A DNA stretch of 64,000 bases, from positions 2,925,001 through 2,989,000 of the forward strand of contig CP031740.1 in assembly GCA_022701275.1 (NCBI GenBank). The letters run 5' to 3'. Each line of letters begins with the position of its first letter. Within the stretch, counting starts at the first letter, position 1. The notes below the pieces were generated by a model, which saw only the letters and a program-made list of their open reading frames with translations, searched no databases and was not told the origin of the DNA. A program made the translations under genes and the position numbers. Origin of the DNA: Microcoleus vaginatus PCC 9802 (GTDB taxonomy: Bacteria; Cyanobacteriota; Cyanobacteriia; Cyanobacteriales; Microcoleaceae). Positions 26,437 to 35,516 of the stretch are shown here, in pieces.

Positions 26437-27921
26437 ATGGGAAAACCAACAGGCTTTATCGAATTCTTGCGCGAATTGCCCTCCGAACTCTCACCAGTCG
26501 AGAGAGTCCACAACTGGGACGAATTTCACCTACCGATGGAGGAGGACAAACTCCGCACCCAAGGCTCGCGCTGCATGGATTGCGGCATTCCGTTTTGCCA
26601 CACGGGCACAATTATTAGCGGCATGGCAAGCGGCTGCCCGATATACAACCTCATCCCCGAATGGAACGACCTCGTATATCGCGGACTCTGGAAAGAAGCC
26701 CTAGACAGACTCCATAAAACCAACAACTTCCCCGAATTCACCGGCCGCGTCTGTCCCGCACCCTGCGAAGGCGCTTGCGTGCTCGGCATCACCAACCCGC
26801 CGGTCACGATTAAAAACATCGAAGCCGCAATTATCGATAAAGGCTGGGATGAAGGCTGGGTTACTGCCGAACCACCCGCCAAACGCACCGGCAAAAAAAT
26901 CGCCGTCATCGGTTCCGGGCCCGCCGGTTTGTCCGCCGCCGCGCAACTCAACAAAGCCGGTCATTGGGTAACAGTATACGAAAGAGCCGATCGACCGGGC
27001 GGCCTGCTAATGTATGGCATCCCCAACATGAAGCTAGACAAAGAACAAGTCGTAATGCGCCGCCTGAAAGTCCTCGAAGACGAAGGTGTGACATTCGTCT
27101 GCAACACCGAAGTCGGCAAAGACTTACCTGCCGAACAACTGCTAAAAGAATACGACTCCGTTGTGCTCTGTACCGGCGCCACCAAACCCCGCGACTTGGG
27201 GATAGAAGGCCGCGAATTAAAAGGCATCCACTTCGCAATGGACTTCCTGACAGCCAACACCAAAGCAGTTTTAGACAAGAGCACCAACGATAACTTCATC
27301 TCCGCCGAAGGCAAAGATATCGTAATCATCGGCGGCGGCGACACCGGCACCGACTGCGTGGGCACCTCCATCCGCCACGGCTGCAAAAGCCTGGTACAGC
27401 TTGAAATTCTACCCAAACCGCCTTCAGAACGCGCCGCCAACAATCCCTGGCCCGAATGGCCAAAAGTCTACCGTCTCGACTACGGCCAAGAAGAAGCTGC
27501 CGCCAAATTTGGCGACGACCCCCGCGGCTATCTCACCACGGCGACAAAGTTCGAGGGCGACGAAAACGGCAACGTCAAAGCCGTGCACACCGTTGAGGTG
27601 GAGTGGGCGAAAAACGAGAAAGGGCAGTTTATTCCGAATCACATCCCGGGCACGGAAAAAGTGTTGCCGGCACAGCTTGTCTTGCTAGCGATGGGCTTCC
27701 TCGGCCCGGAACAGCCCTTGCTGGATGCGCTGGGATTGGAACGGGACGCGCGCAGCAATGTGAAAGCCGAGCACGAAAAATATACAACCAGCATTCCAGG
27801 AGTTTTCGCGGCTGGGGACTGTCGCCGGGGACAAAGTTTGGTGGTTTGGGCGATTAATGAAGGGCGGGGCGTGGCCCGGGAGTGCGACCTTTATCTGATG
27901 GGGAGCACGGATTTGCCTTAG
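26437..27921 (+). CDS. gltD: Glutamate synthase (NADPH) small subunit
   Basis: The 494-residue flavoprotein passes electrons from NADPH to the large glutamate synthase subunit. N-terminal cysteines in [25 protein letters not shown] and [14 protein letters not shown] ligate [4Fe-4S] clusters. An FAD site ([16 protein letters not shown]) and an NADPH site ([15 protein letters not shown]) follow. The C-terminal [23 protein letters not shown] is the usual flavin-binding end. Length is normal. gltB is not in the window. Cyanobacteria mostly use ferredoxin GOGAT, so an NADPH-type subunit standing alone is worth noting. It converges with priA across a terminator. Confidence 0.93.
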   Translation: MGKPTGFIEFLRELPSELSPVERVHNWDEFHLPMEEDKLRTQGSRCMDCGIPFCHTGTIISGMASGCPIYNLIPEWNDLVYRGLWKEALDRLHKTNNFPEFTGRVCPAPCEGACVLGITNPPVTIKNIEAAIIDKGWDEGWVTAEPPAKRTGKKIAVIGSGPAGLSAAAQLNKAGHWVTVYERADRPGGLLMYGIPNMKLDKEQVVMRRLKVLEDEGVTFVCNTEVGKDLPAEQLLKEYDSVVLCTGATKPRDLGIEGRELKGIHFAMDFLTANTKAVLDKSTNDNFISAEGKDIVIIGGGDTGTDCVGTSIRHGCKSLVQLEILPKPPSERAANNPWPEWPKVYRLDYGQEEAAAKFGDDPRGYLTTATKFEGDENGNVKAVHTVEVEWAKNEKGQFIPNHIPGTEKVLPAQLVLLAMGFLGPEQPLLDALGLERDARSNVKAEHEKYTTSIPGVFAAGDCRRGQSLVVWAINEGRGVARECDLYLMGSTDLP

Positions 27922-27929
27922 CCCAAGCG

Positions 27930-27986
27930 GGGGCGGGTTTATTAGATTGTTGGTTTCTAACATAAATGGTTGGTAAAACCCGCCCC
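27930..27986. terminator. Bidirectional terminator between gltD and priA
   Basis: A perfect 11-base inverted repeat, ggggcgggttt (27930-27940) and aaacccgcccc (27976-27986), encloses a 35-base loop. Arms end in T or A runs. It sits between convergent stop codons at 27921 and 28003. Confidence 0.75.
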
Positions 27987-28002
27987 ACCCAACCAATAAC
28001 CC

Positions 28003-30564
28003 TCAACCAAAATTCAACGGATCGACATCAATAGTTAAACTAACAGAACGCGGCGTGCGATCGCGCAATCCGATCAAATCCGACACATCCACCGACTCAT
28101 CCAAAGGCAACTTCAGCAAAATCTGCCACCGATACCGATTTGCCACCCGCATAATCGCCGCAGGTGCAGGCCCCAACAACTCACACCCCGGTACAGACAA
28201 TCGCTCAATATACTCCTGACAAACCGACGCCAATTGTACCGCCGTCACCGCCACTTCCGCCGCATCTACACTGCTCAACCGCAACAAAATCAGCCGCCCC
28301 GAAGGTGGATAATTCAGGGCCGCTCTTTCTGCTAATTCGGTTTCCACAAAATCTGCATATTCGTGGCGCCTAACTGCTTGAATTACCCGGTGTTCGGGAG
28401 TGTAAGTTTGAATAATTACCCGCCCCGGATCGTCGCCTCTGCCCGCACGGCCGGCGACTTGAGTTAATGTTTGAAAAGCTCGTTCGCTGGCCCGATAATC
28501 GGAGAAGTTTAGCAACCCGTCAGCAGACACAACTCCCACCAATGTGACTCCAGCTACATCTAACCCTTTCGTCAGCATTTGCGTACCCAACAAAATGTCA
28601 GCTTCCCCATTGGCAAATTGCGTTAACAATCGGCGGTGATCGCCCTTATTTCTAGTCGTATCGCTGTCAAACCGAATTGCCCGCAATTCGGGAAATAATC
28701 TCGTTAATTCCTGTTCGACTCGCTGAGTGCCACTACCAAAGTTTTTGAAGTAAGGAGAACTGCATTCCGGGCAGTTTTGGGGGTGTCGTTCCGTGTGGTT
28801 GCAGTAGTGACAGCGCAATATTTCTGCTGTCCCTTCGCCGACGTGGTGATAAGACAGGGAAACATCGCAGTTCGGGCATTCCATCACATAGCCGCAACTT
28901 CGACAAGAGACAAAGGTACTGTGTCCTCTTCTGTGAATAAATAGAATACCTTGCTGTTGTCTTCCTCGCAATTGTTCCAGGGCGTTTTGCAGGGAAGCAC
29001 TGAAAATTGAGCGGTTTCCTTGCCGCAATTCTTGGCGCATATCGACTATTTCCACAGGCGGCATCGGGCGCGAGTAAATGCGATCGGGCAATGATAAATA
29101 ATGGATATTGGGTAACGAGTAATAATCTCTTCGCGTCCCGACAAAAGTCTCTAAAGCTGGCGTTGCGGAACCTAAAATTAAGGGACAATTTTCTAATTCG
29201 GCGCGCCATTTGGCAACGGTGCGGGCGTGGTAGCAGGGGGCTGGTTGGTCTTGTTTGAAGCTGCTGTCGTGTTCTTCATCGAGGATAATTAAGCCGAGGT
29301 GAGGTAAAGGCGCAAAAATGGCCGATCGCGTGCCGATGACAATTTGCGGTGTTCCAGTCAGCATTTGACGCCATGTATCGTAACGTTCCCCATCGGATAG
29401 GGCGCTGTGGTAGACGCAAATTTGCTCGCCAAAACGGGCGCGGAATCGATCGGTAAGTTGCGGTGTCAGGCCTATTTCGGGAACGAGTACGAGGGCAGAT
29501 TTGCCGCTGGCTAAGATTGGGGCGATCGCCTGCAAATACACTTCGGTTTTCCCGGAACCTGTAACGCCGTGCAGCAGCACTTGACGGAATCCCGAAAAAG
29601 AGTTAATAAACGCTAAGGCTTGAGCTTGAAAATGAGTTAAAGTTTTCGGTGCATCGGGCAATTGAGAAATTCCGCGATCGCCCCTGAGCACTTCCCTTTG
29701 ATCGATAACAACACAGCCTTTTTCTTCTATTTTTTTGACAACCGAAGGACTCGCGCTGCAAATCCTCAGTAAATCATTCAGCCACATTTCACCGCCACCG
29801 CGCCTCAAAACTTCCAATACTTCTTGTTGCCGCTTGGTTAAATCTGTGACAAATGCACTAGCAATTAATGTCACTGCAGGTTTGAGTTGTGGTTTGGGAG
29901 GATGGGGAGGTTCTAAATAACTTTCTACCCAACCGCGTTTCAATAAATCTTTCAATCCCCGATAACTTCCCTTGACTTGTCGCTGGAGGTATTGCCAAGT
30001 GTAATCGCCGTGTTTTTGAGCTTGCAGCAATTGTAAAATTTGATTTGCTGCGGGATTGAGAAATGTTTCGGCATTCGGAGAAATAGCGTCCTTAATTAAG
30101 CGAATTCGGCGCACGGCACGCCTTAACAAACCGGGCGGCAGCGAGGCTCTAATTACTTGAATTAAAGGTGTGCAATAATAGGTGGCAGTACGATCGAGCA
30201 ATTCCGAGTAAGTAGGCGGGAAAAAGCCCGTACAGACAACATCTTCGACATCTTTAACCCGCGCCGGATCTAAGTCGGGTGGCAGTTGAGAAATGAACCG
30301 AATCGCGATCCCGCCTAACAGTTGACTGTCAAAGGGTACACTCAAAATATCCCCTGGTTGCACGCTAAGTTCCGCAGGCAAGCGATAGGTAAATAACTTA
30401 TTTTCCTCCCCAGGGGAGTCCCCCGCCACCCTGAAAGGAGGGTTCACCAATACCTCGATCCACTCTGCCCGCACTGTGGGGCGCTGTGGCGGTTCGCTGC
30501 TGCCGTAGGATGCCCCGGGCTCTGCCGCTATAGGGGTTGACAAACCAAAAGTGACAGTAGACAT
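28003..30564 (-). CDS. priA: Primosomal replication restart helicase PriA
   Basis: PriA reloads the replicative helicase at collapsed forks. The protein has an N-terminal 3' DNA-binding domain and a superfamily 2 helicase core. The core has Walker A (LLHGVTGSGKTEVYL), a DEEH box (IILDEEHDSSFK) and motif III (LILGSATPALE). A zinc-binding insert has CRSCGYVMECPNC and CHYC with NCPEC. Motif VI is QVAGRAGRGDDPGR. From the ATG at 30564 the length is 853 residues, longer than E. coli PriA mainly through the N-terminal and wedge regions. The start is uncertain: 30576 and a TTG at 30600 are in frame, and none has a good ribosome-binding site. Confidence 0.95.
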   Translation of the reverse strand: MSTVTFGLSTPIAAEPGASYGSSEPPQRPTVRAEWIEVLVNPPFRVAGDSPGEENKLFTYRLPAELSVQPGDILSVPFDSQLLGGIAIRFISQLPPDLDPARVKDVEDVVCTGFFPPTYSELLDRTATYYCTPLIQVIRASLPPGLLRRAVRRIRLIKDAISPNAETFLNPAANQILQLLQAQKHGDYTWQYLQRQVKGSYRGLKDLLKRGWVESYLEPPHPPKPQLKPAVTLIASAFVTDLTKRQQEVLEVLRRGGGEMWLNDLLRICSASPSVVKKIEEKGCVVIDQREVLRGDRGISQLPDAPKTLTHFQAQALAFINSFSGFRQVLLHGVTGSGKTEVYLQAIAPILASGKSALVLVPEIGLTPQLTDRFRARFGEQICVYHSALSDGERYDTWRQMLTGTPQIVIGTRSAIFAPLPHLGLIILDEEHDSSFKQDQPAPCYHARTVAKWRAELENCPLILGSATPALETFVGTRRDYYSLPNIHYLSLPDRIYSRPMPPVEIVDMRQELRQGNRSIFSASLQNALEQLRGRQQQGILFIHRRGHSTFVSCRSCGYVMECPNCDVSLSYHHVGEGTAEILRCHYCNHTERHPQNCPECSSPYFKNFGSGTQRVEQELTRLFPELRAIRFDSDTTRNKGDHRRLLTQFANGEADILLGTQMLTKGLDVAGVTLVGVVSADGLLNFSDYRASERAFQTLTQVAGRAGRGDDPGRVIIQTYTPEHRVIQAVRRHEYADFVETELAERAALNYPPSGRLILLRLSSVDAAEVAVTAVQLASVCQEYIERLSVPGCELLGPAPAAIMRVANRYRWQILLKLPLDESVDVSDLIGLRDRTPRSVSLTIDVDPLNFG

Positions 30565-30643
30565 AGGGTTGCACATCAAACTAGGAGGAGCCGCGGTCAA
30601 AGGGAGTTTTCATTATCCCTCAGTTTAGCTCGATCGATCGATC

Positions 30644-31714
30644 TTAGCTGCGGGAATTGGCGATCGGAATCTCGATCACGAATTCAGTGCCTTCTCCCAT
30701 TGCGGATATGCACTCCAACCTCCCGCCGTGTTTGTCCACAACAATTTGATAGCTAATTGACAGTCCCAAGCCCGTCCCGTGACCGACTGGTTTTGTGGTG
30801 AAAAACGGATTGAAAATTTTCCCTTTTACAGCTTCATTCATTCCCAAACCATTATCTTTGATGCTAATTCTCGTCCAATTTTCGGAAATAATAGAAGTAG
30901 TAATTACAATCTGGCTGGGGTTGGCTTCTATTTCGCCTATGGAAAGCTTTTGCTCTCGCTCCCGCACGGCATCAACAGCATTATTAATGATGTTCATAAA
31001 TACCTGGTTTAATTGCCCCGCATAACATTCAACTTTCGGCAATTGTCCATAATTTTTAACAATTTTTATAGCCGTATGACCGGGTTTTTCTTTAGTTAAA
31101 TTTTGCAAAATTAACAATGTGCTGTCAATTCCTTCGTGAATATTAACTGGTTTCTTTTCTGCTTCATCTACCCGCGCAAAGTTGCGTAAAGTCAGCACAA
31201 TTTCACGGATGCGCTCGGAGCCCACTTTCATGGACGAAAGAGTTTTCAACAAATCTTCGCGCAGAAAGTTGAGGTCAATTTTGTCAATAAAAGCTTCAAT
31301 CTCTGCATCTGTTTCGGGATAGCGATCCTGGTACATTGCGAGCAATTTTAAAATGTCGCCAGCGTAATCATTGACATAGGTAATATTGCCGTAGATGAAG
31401 TTGACGGGATTGTTGATTTCGTGGGCGATACCAGCTACCAAAATCCCCAAAGCCGACATCTTTTCGGCTTCGATCAATTTGAGCTGCATTGTTTGTTGGT
31501 TTTCCAGAGCTTTTTCTAGGGTAGACATTCTGGCTTTTAAAATATTTTCGTAATCTCTAAATTCCTCAGTAACTATTTTTAGCAAAGATTCTTTTTTTTG
31601 ATTAAGGGCTTCTAATTGGTTGCGTTCGCTTTCCGAAGTTTCGAGTTTTTTCCGCAGGATTCGATTTTCCTTTTCCAGCTCTTTGATTCGGTTTTCCCAG
31701 TCGGTTGGTTCCAT
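30644..31714 (-). CDS. Soluble coiled-coil sensor histidine kinase
   Basis: The 356-residue protein has no membrane segment or recognisable sensor domain. Residues about 5-85 are a continuous coiled coil (WENRIKELEKENRILRKKLE...). HisKA follows with VAGIAHEINNPVNFIYGN, and then HATPase with NIINNAVDAV, DNGLGM and GTGLGLSISYQIV. It may be controlled through the coiled coil by a partner protein or by an upstream receiver, but none is encoded beside it. It lies 43 bases downstream of priA's longest start, on the same strand, so it could be transcribed ahead of priA. The core closely matches the other three kinases in the window. Confidence 0.9.
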   Translation of the reverse strand: MEPTDWENRIKELEKENRILRKKLETSESERNQLEALNQKKESLLKIVTEEFRDYENILKARMSTLEKALENQQTMQLKLIEAEKMSALGILVAGIAHEINNPVNFIYGNITYVNDYAGDILKLLAMYQDRYPETDAEIEAFIDKIDLNFLREDLLKTLSSMKVGSERIREIVLTLRNFARVDEAEKKPVNIHEGIDSTLLILQNLTKEKPGHTAIKIVKNYGQLPKVECYAGQLNQVFMNIINNAVDAVREREQKLSIGEIEANPSQIVITTSIISENWTRISIKDNGLGMNEAVKGKIFNPFFTTKPVGHGTGLGLSISYQIVVDKHGGRLECISAMGEGTEFVIEIPIANSRS

Positions 31715-32329
31715 CGGCTATTATTTTGAACCTAAAAATAGTGTCTGAACAGTTTTATTAATAAATTTAATTGCACCCTTTACCTAGTTAGAATCTCCGC
31801 GCCCATCGCCTCGGCAATTTTGTCCGGAAAATTCAACACTTCCTTTAGTTGGCTCGATCTAAAAATCTTATCTAATATACATTCAAAATGTCAACATATT
31901 AATAACAAATCTCGGTAAAACCGATCGCTACTTTTATTTCGCGCTCTCGCATTTGCAGGGTTTTCATGCGATTCTTGATAAATAAGCAGGGCGATCGCAA
32001 ACTTACAAAGGCGGGCCCAGCGCAAAAAATTGCCCGATTCAGACAACCTTTGTACAAAACCCGTCGGCAATGCAAAGCGAAAATATTAAATGTGAGTGCG
32101 ATCGACTCGTGGGCGACGGGAAAAGTGCGATCGACTGGGCGCGCGATCGCCCACAAGCAATCTCAAGTAACAAGCTCATTGTTCTCTCCCAGAACGCAAT
32201 CACACTATAGCATTGCTGAGAAATCTCACTTTAATGTGTTGATCGTACTCACACACCCGCACCATTTTGTGCTAATAACTACTACTTGTGACAACATCGA
32301 CACAGCAGTTTATATTTGGAGAGTAATTG
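31715..32329. other. 615-base intergenic region upstream of speE
   Basis: No supported gene. An ORF from 31966 runs through the speE start but has atypical composition and no ribosome-binding site. HIP1-related gcgatcgc words occur near 31990 and 32142. A ggagag box at 32318 precedes the speE ATG. Confidence 0.5.
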
Positions 32330-33274
32330 ATGTCAGGTAGCGAAGTTCGTGCCGATTTTTGGATGAGCGAGTACATTACCCCTTGGGATATTTACGTTCA
32401 CGGCGTCATCGCGGTGCTCGCTTACAAGAAAACAGCCTATCAAGAAATGTATGTCGTTCAGACCGGTACTTACGGCAAAGGCTTAGTTTTAGACGGTAAG
32501 TGGCAATCTTGTACAGGCGACGAGTTTCTGTACCACGAACCCCTGGTACACCCAGCCATGATTTGTCACGGTTCACCCAAAAAAGTCCTCGTTCTCGGCG
32601 GCGGAGAAGGAGCTACAATTAGAGAAGTGCTGCGCTGGAAAACAGTTGAAAAAGTCGTGATGATCGACATTGACGGCGAAGTAGTAGAAGCTTGCCGCGA
32701 ACACCTGCCCGAAATGCACCAAAATGCCTTTGATGACCCCCGCTGCGAAGTAGTAATCGGCGATGCTTTGGACTATTTAGATAAAACTGACAATGATTGG
32801 GATATTGTCATTTCTGACTTGTCCGATCCCATTGAAGAAGGCCCATCTTTCCAGTTGTTTACCAAGGAGTATTTTGAGAAAGTTCGCAGCGTAATGTCAC
32901 CTAACGGATATTTCGTAGTGCAAGCCGGGCCAGTTTCTCCTGCCGAAATGAAAATGCACGCTCGCATTGTAAATACCCTTAAATCTGTTTTTTCCAATGT
33001 TCAATCCTGCACCAGCTTTATTTCTACTTATGGAGCTCCTTGGGGTTTTGCCGTAGCTTCTAATCAAGAAATAAATACGCGACCCGATCCCGAAGCTACT
33101 GACAAATTACTCGCCGAGCAAACAACTGGCGGGTTGCGGATGCTCGACGGAATTACACTGTTGGGGTTGATGCAAGTTCCCGGTCACTTGCGGCAGGTAA
33201 TCGCGGCTGAAACCGAAGTTTACACTATGGCAGCACCGCCTAAATTTTTCGGGAAAGGCTCTGTCAGTCAGTGA
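32330..33274 (+). CDS. speE: Aminopropyltransferase (spermidine or thermospermine synthase)
   Basis: The 314-residue enzyme transfers an aminopropyl group from decarboxylated SAM to a polyamine. It has the N-terminal beta domain (QEMYVVQTGTYGKGLVLDGKWQ), DEFLYHEPLVHPAM, the dcSAM loop VLVLGGGEGATIREVLRW, MIDIDGEVVEACREHLPEMH and the catalytic region VISDLSDPIEEGP. The DLSDPIEEGPSFQLFTKEYFE stretch looks more like plant ACL5 thermospermine synthases (DLADPxEGGPCYQLYTK) than like E. coli SpeE, so the product may be thermospermine. The assignment between the two is by recollection of motifs. ATG 32330 follows ggagag; TTG 32327 is less likely. A pmp3-like gene lies 39 bases downstream. Confidence 0.88.
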   Translation: MSGSEVRADFWMSEYITPWDIYVHGVIAVLAYKKTAYQEMYVVQTGTYGKGLVLDGKWQSCTGDEFLYHEPLVHPAMICHGSPKKVLVLGGGEGATIREVLRWKTVEKVVMIDIDGEVVEACREHLPEMHQNAFDDPRCEVVIGDALDYLDKTDNDWDIVISDLSDPIEEGPSFQLFTKEYFEKVRSVMSPNGYFVVQAGPVSPAEMKMHARIVNTLKSVFSNVQSCTSFISTYGAPWGFAVASNQEINTRPDPEATDKLLAEQTTGGLRMLDGITLLGLMQVPGHLRQVIAAETEVYTMAAPPKFFGKGSVSQ

Positions 33275-33313
33275 AGTTAAATTGAAAGAGAAAACTCGTT
33301 TGGAGTAACTGAG

Positions 33314-33484
33314 ATGGGCAATTTAATCCGCATAGTCGCTGCAATTTTTATTCCCCCTCTGGGCGTATTTTTGACTGTAGGCCTCGGGACTGATTTTTGG
33401 ATCAACCTGGTTCTAACCTGTTTTTTCTGGTTTCCGGGTATGATCCACGCCATTTGGATAATTGCCAAGCACGATGGAGCTTAA
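33314..33484 (+). CDS. Pmp3/YqaE (UPF0057) small membrane protein
   Basis: The 56-residue ORF reads MGNLIRIVAAIFIPPLGVFL, then TVGLGTDFWINLVLTCFFWF, then PGMIHAIWII and the polar end AKHDGA. This matches the whole Pmp3/YqaE family: two helices, the IFIPPLGVFL motif, the central polar turn and the FPGxIHAxWII signature. Members are stress-induced membrane proteins affecting membrane potential in yeast and plants. A ggag box eight bases before the ATG supports the start. It lies 39 bases after speE and ends before a strong terminator, so it may be co-transcribed with speE. Confidence 0.92.
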   Translation: MGNLIRIVAAIFIPPLGVFLTVGLGTDFWINLVLTCFFWFPGMIHAIWIIAKHDGA

Positions 33485-33513
33485 CTTGAAAGCAAATCGA
33501 GTTGTGGGATAAT

Positions 33514-33551
33514 AAACAGGCAAGAGAAAATAAACTTTCTTTTGCCTGTTT
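33514..33551. terminator. Rho-independent terminator between pmp3-like gene and the LpxB-related gene
   Basis: aaacaggcaa (33514-33523) pairs with ttgcctgttt (33542-33551), and the stem extends inward through a G-U pair. It lies between convergent genes and can act in both directions. Confidence 0.8.
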
Positions 33552-33616
33552 TCACCACTTAAGCTGGATTAAATCTGCGTTCATCCGCGTTCCTCTGCGG
33601 TTAAAAATAAAAAAAT

Positions 33617-34897
33617 CTAATTCTCATGACAATTAGATTGCACCTCAATTTCTTCACAAACTAATTCAGCAATTTTTTTCGCCGCCCCTGATTGTCCTCG
33701 AACCGCACGCAAACGATCGCCCATTTGTGCTAATTTATCAGGATGGCTCAAATAGTCGATCGCCAATTGAGCCACAGCATCGGGTTCCAGCTTCCCAATT
33801 AACTCCGGCACAATCTCTTCCTGTGCCCAAATATTCGGCCAAGCATAAAGCTTTCCCTTTCCCAATTGCCAGATTAGCCAATTAATCGCAGTCGCAAAAG
33901 CTGAACCGACTAACGGCAAATTTGCCAGCAATCCCGGCAAACCATCCCAAGCTTTCATCGCATCCAATTGCTGCGTCGGAATCAAAACAATCATCGGTAC
34001 GGCTAACGAACCCAATTCGGCAGTATTCGCTCCCACAGTAGTTAAACATAAGCTGCATTCTGATAGCAAATCGTAGGCGGGTGTCTGCGTCCAAAGTTCT
34101 ACTTGCAAGTTATTTGCTGTCTGCAAAAACGGCCGTTCTGTTAACTGAAGTTCGGCGCTAGCATTCTCAAATAAATGCAGGCAAGGATTTTGTTCAGGGT
34201 CGGCAAAACGTGCTAGAGTTTGCACATCTATGGTAGGAGCAACGGGAATTACAAAGCGAGTTTCAGGGCGGATGCGGTGGATGGATTGGGCGATCGACAA
34301 ACATAACGGTACACCTAAAGCTAATTTGGCGGCTTTAGAACCGGGCAACAATCCAATTAATTCTATTTTCCGTAGGGGCGGTGCCCCCGTGCCCGCCCTG
34401 CCCGATTTCCCGTTCGCTACTTCGGAAATCAAATCTCCGACAACTGTAAATTTTTTAGCATATTTTTCGGGAATTTTAGCAAAAACTTCTGGTTTCATCG
34501 CCGCAAATTTATCAATCCAGCGATACCACCGCGCGTCCCATTCAGCATAAATAACAGTGCGATATTTGAGCCTTTTGCCAATAACAACCGTAAAAAATTG
34601 ATCGCCGCCTAAAAATAAAACAACTCCTGTTTCGTGCCAATCCCAATTTTCAGCAGTTTTGCCAGATAATAGGAATGGAAAAAAATGCTCCGGCGCCTGC
34701 ACCCTGTCCACTTCAGGGTAGGAACAGGCTATTTCTGCTTCTTTCCCGGTGGCGTGCGGACAGGGGGACAGCACCACAGAGATTCGCGCTTGAGTGCCCG
34801 CGTTTCCCAATTGCTCGCGCAAAGCTTGCACGGCGGGACGCACCCAAGTTGCCAATTCTCCGGGGCCGTTGGAGAGGATTAAAATATCTACTGCCAT
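33617..34897 (-). CDS. LpxB-related glycosyltransferase-like protein
   Basis: The 426-residue protein resembles lipid-A-disaccharide synthase, a GT-B glycosyltransferase. It begins DILILSNGPGELATWVRPAV, with the SNGPGE loop typical of the cyanobacterial LpxB-related group. It continues VVLFLGGDQFFTVVIGKRL, LIGLLPGSKAAKLALGVPL (the LPGS motif of LpxB) and CLTTVGANTAELGSLAVPMIVLIPTQQ (TxGxxTxE donor-site motif). Cyanobacteria generally lack a standard lipid A, so this paralogue probably has another acceptor. It converges with the pmp3-like gene and diverges from the ankyrin gene 36 bases away, so their promoters must overlap. Confidence 0.75.
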   Translation of the reverse strand: MAVDILILSNGPGELATWVRPAVQALREQLGNAGTQARISVVLSPCPHATGKEAEIACSYPEVDRVQAPEHFFPFLLSGKTAENWDWHETGVVLFLGGDQFFTVVIGKRLKYRTVIYAEWDARWYRWIDKFAAMKPEVFAKIPEKYAKKFTVVGDLISEVANGKSGRAGTGAPPLRKIELIGLLPGSKAAKLALGVPLCLSIAQSIHRIRPETRFVIPVAPTIDVQTLARFADPEQNPCLHLFENASAELQLTERPFLQTANNLQVELWTQTPAYDLLSECSLCLTTVGANTAELGSLAVPMIVLIPTQQLDAMKAWDGLPGLLANLPLVGSAFATAINWLIWQLGKGKLYAWPNIWAQEEIVPELIGKLEPDAVAQLAIDYLSHPDKLAQMGDRLRAVRGQSGAAKKIAELVCEEIEVQSNCHEN

Positions 34898-34933
34898 AGG
34901 ATTTAATATTTGAGAGGATGCAACGGAGATTTT

Positions 34934-35410
34934 ATGACAGATTTAATTAATGCCGTCAAGACGGGTGATGTTGCGGCTGTAGAAAGTGCGATCGAACAGC
35001 GTGCAGATATCAATGTCAAAGATGATGAAGGCGCGACGGCTTTGACGGCTGCGGCTGAGGCTGGCAATTCGGCGATCATCAACAAATTGCTGGCGGCTGG
35101 TGCGGATGTCCACAGTCACGACAATGACGGGTGGACGCCGTTAATGAGTGCCGCTGCGGCCGGACATAGCGAGATTGTACAGCTTTTGCTGGAGGCGGGG
35201 GCGGATGTGAATGCTAAAACTAATTTTGGTTTGACGGCTTTGATGAGTGCTGCAGGCAGCGGGCGCACTCAAGTTGTGGAATTTTTAATCGATAAAGGAG
35301 CTGATATCAAAGCTAAGGATAATAATACTTGGACTGCGTTAATTTGGGCGTCTTCGGAGGGTCACAAAGATACTGTTGAGGTTTTGAAGCTAGCGCGCGA
35401 TCGCCATTAA
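34934..35410 (+). CDS. Short ankyrin-repeat protein
   Basis: The 158 residues are made almost entirely of four to five ankyrin repeats, for example DNDGWTPLMSAAAAGHSEIV followed by QLLLEAGADVNAK. There is no signal peptide, so a cytosolic protein-binding role is likely. ATG 34934 follows a cggaga box; the longer GTG-type start at 34910 is disfavoured. The repeats are close in style to the 493-residue ankyrin protein at 59617, and partial duplication from a common source is possible. No partner gene is evident. Confidence 0.88.
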   Translation: MTDLINAVKTGDVAAVESAIEQRADINVKDDEGATALTAAAEAGNSAIINKLLAAGADVHSHDNDGWTPLMSAAAAGHSEIVQLLLEAGADVNAKTNFGLTALMSAAGSGRTQVVEFLIDKGADIKAKDNNTWTALIWASSEGHKDTVEVLKLARDRH

Positions 35411-35419
35411 AGACTTAGC

Positions 35420-35447
35420 AACCGGGTTTATTCGATAAATCCGGTTT
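35420..35447. repeat. AAACCCGG-family inverted repeat, short copy
   Basis: aaccgggttta pairs with taaatccggtt with one mismatch and a short loop, just after the ankyrin stop codon. It is followed by ctggagcgtacaattaatta, and nearly the same tail follows a half-copy (gaaacctggtttctgaagcgtacaattaatta) at 37755-37788. It may terminate the ankyrin gene. Confidence 0.7.
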
Positions 35448-35516
35448 CTGGAGCGTACAATTAATTATCGCACTCCCCAGCAGCAATCAGGCACATCCCG
35501 AATAGCTGCGAGAATT

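Noticed and set aside
26949-27443. Long overlapping ORFs on both strands within gltD
   Set aside because: They are shadows caused by strong third-position GC bias in gltD; no independent motifs or ribosome-binding sites.
31966-32340. 124-codon ORF upstream of speE
   Set aside because: Arginine/glutamine-rich translation of HIP1-bearing spacer, overlaps the speE start, no ribosome-binding site or family.
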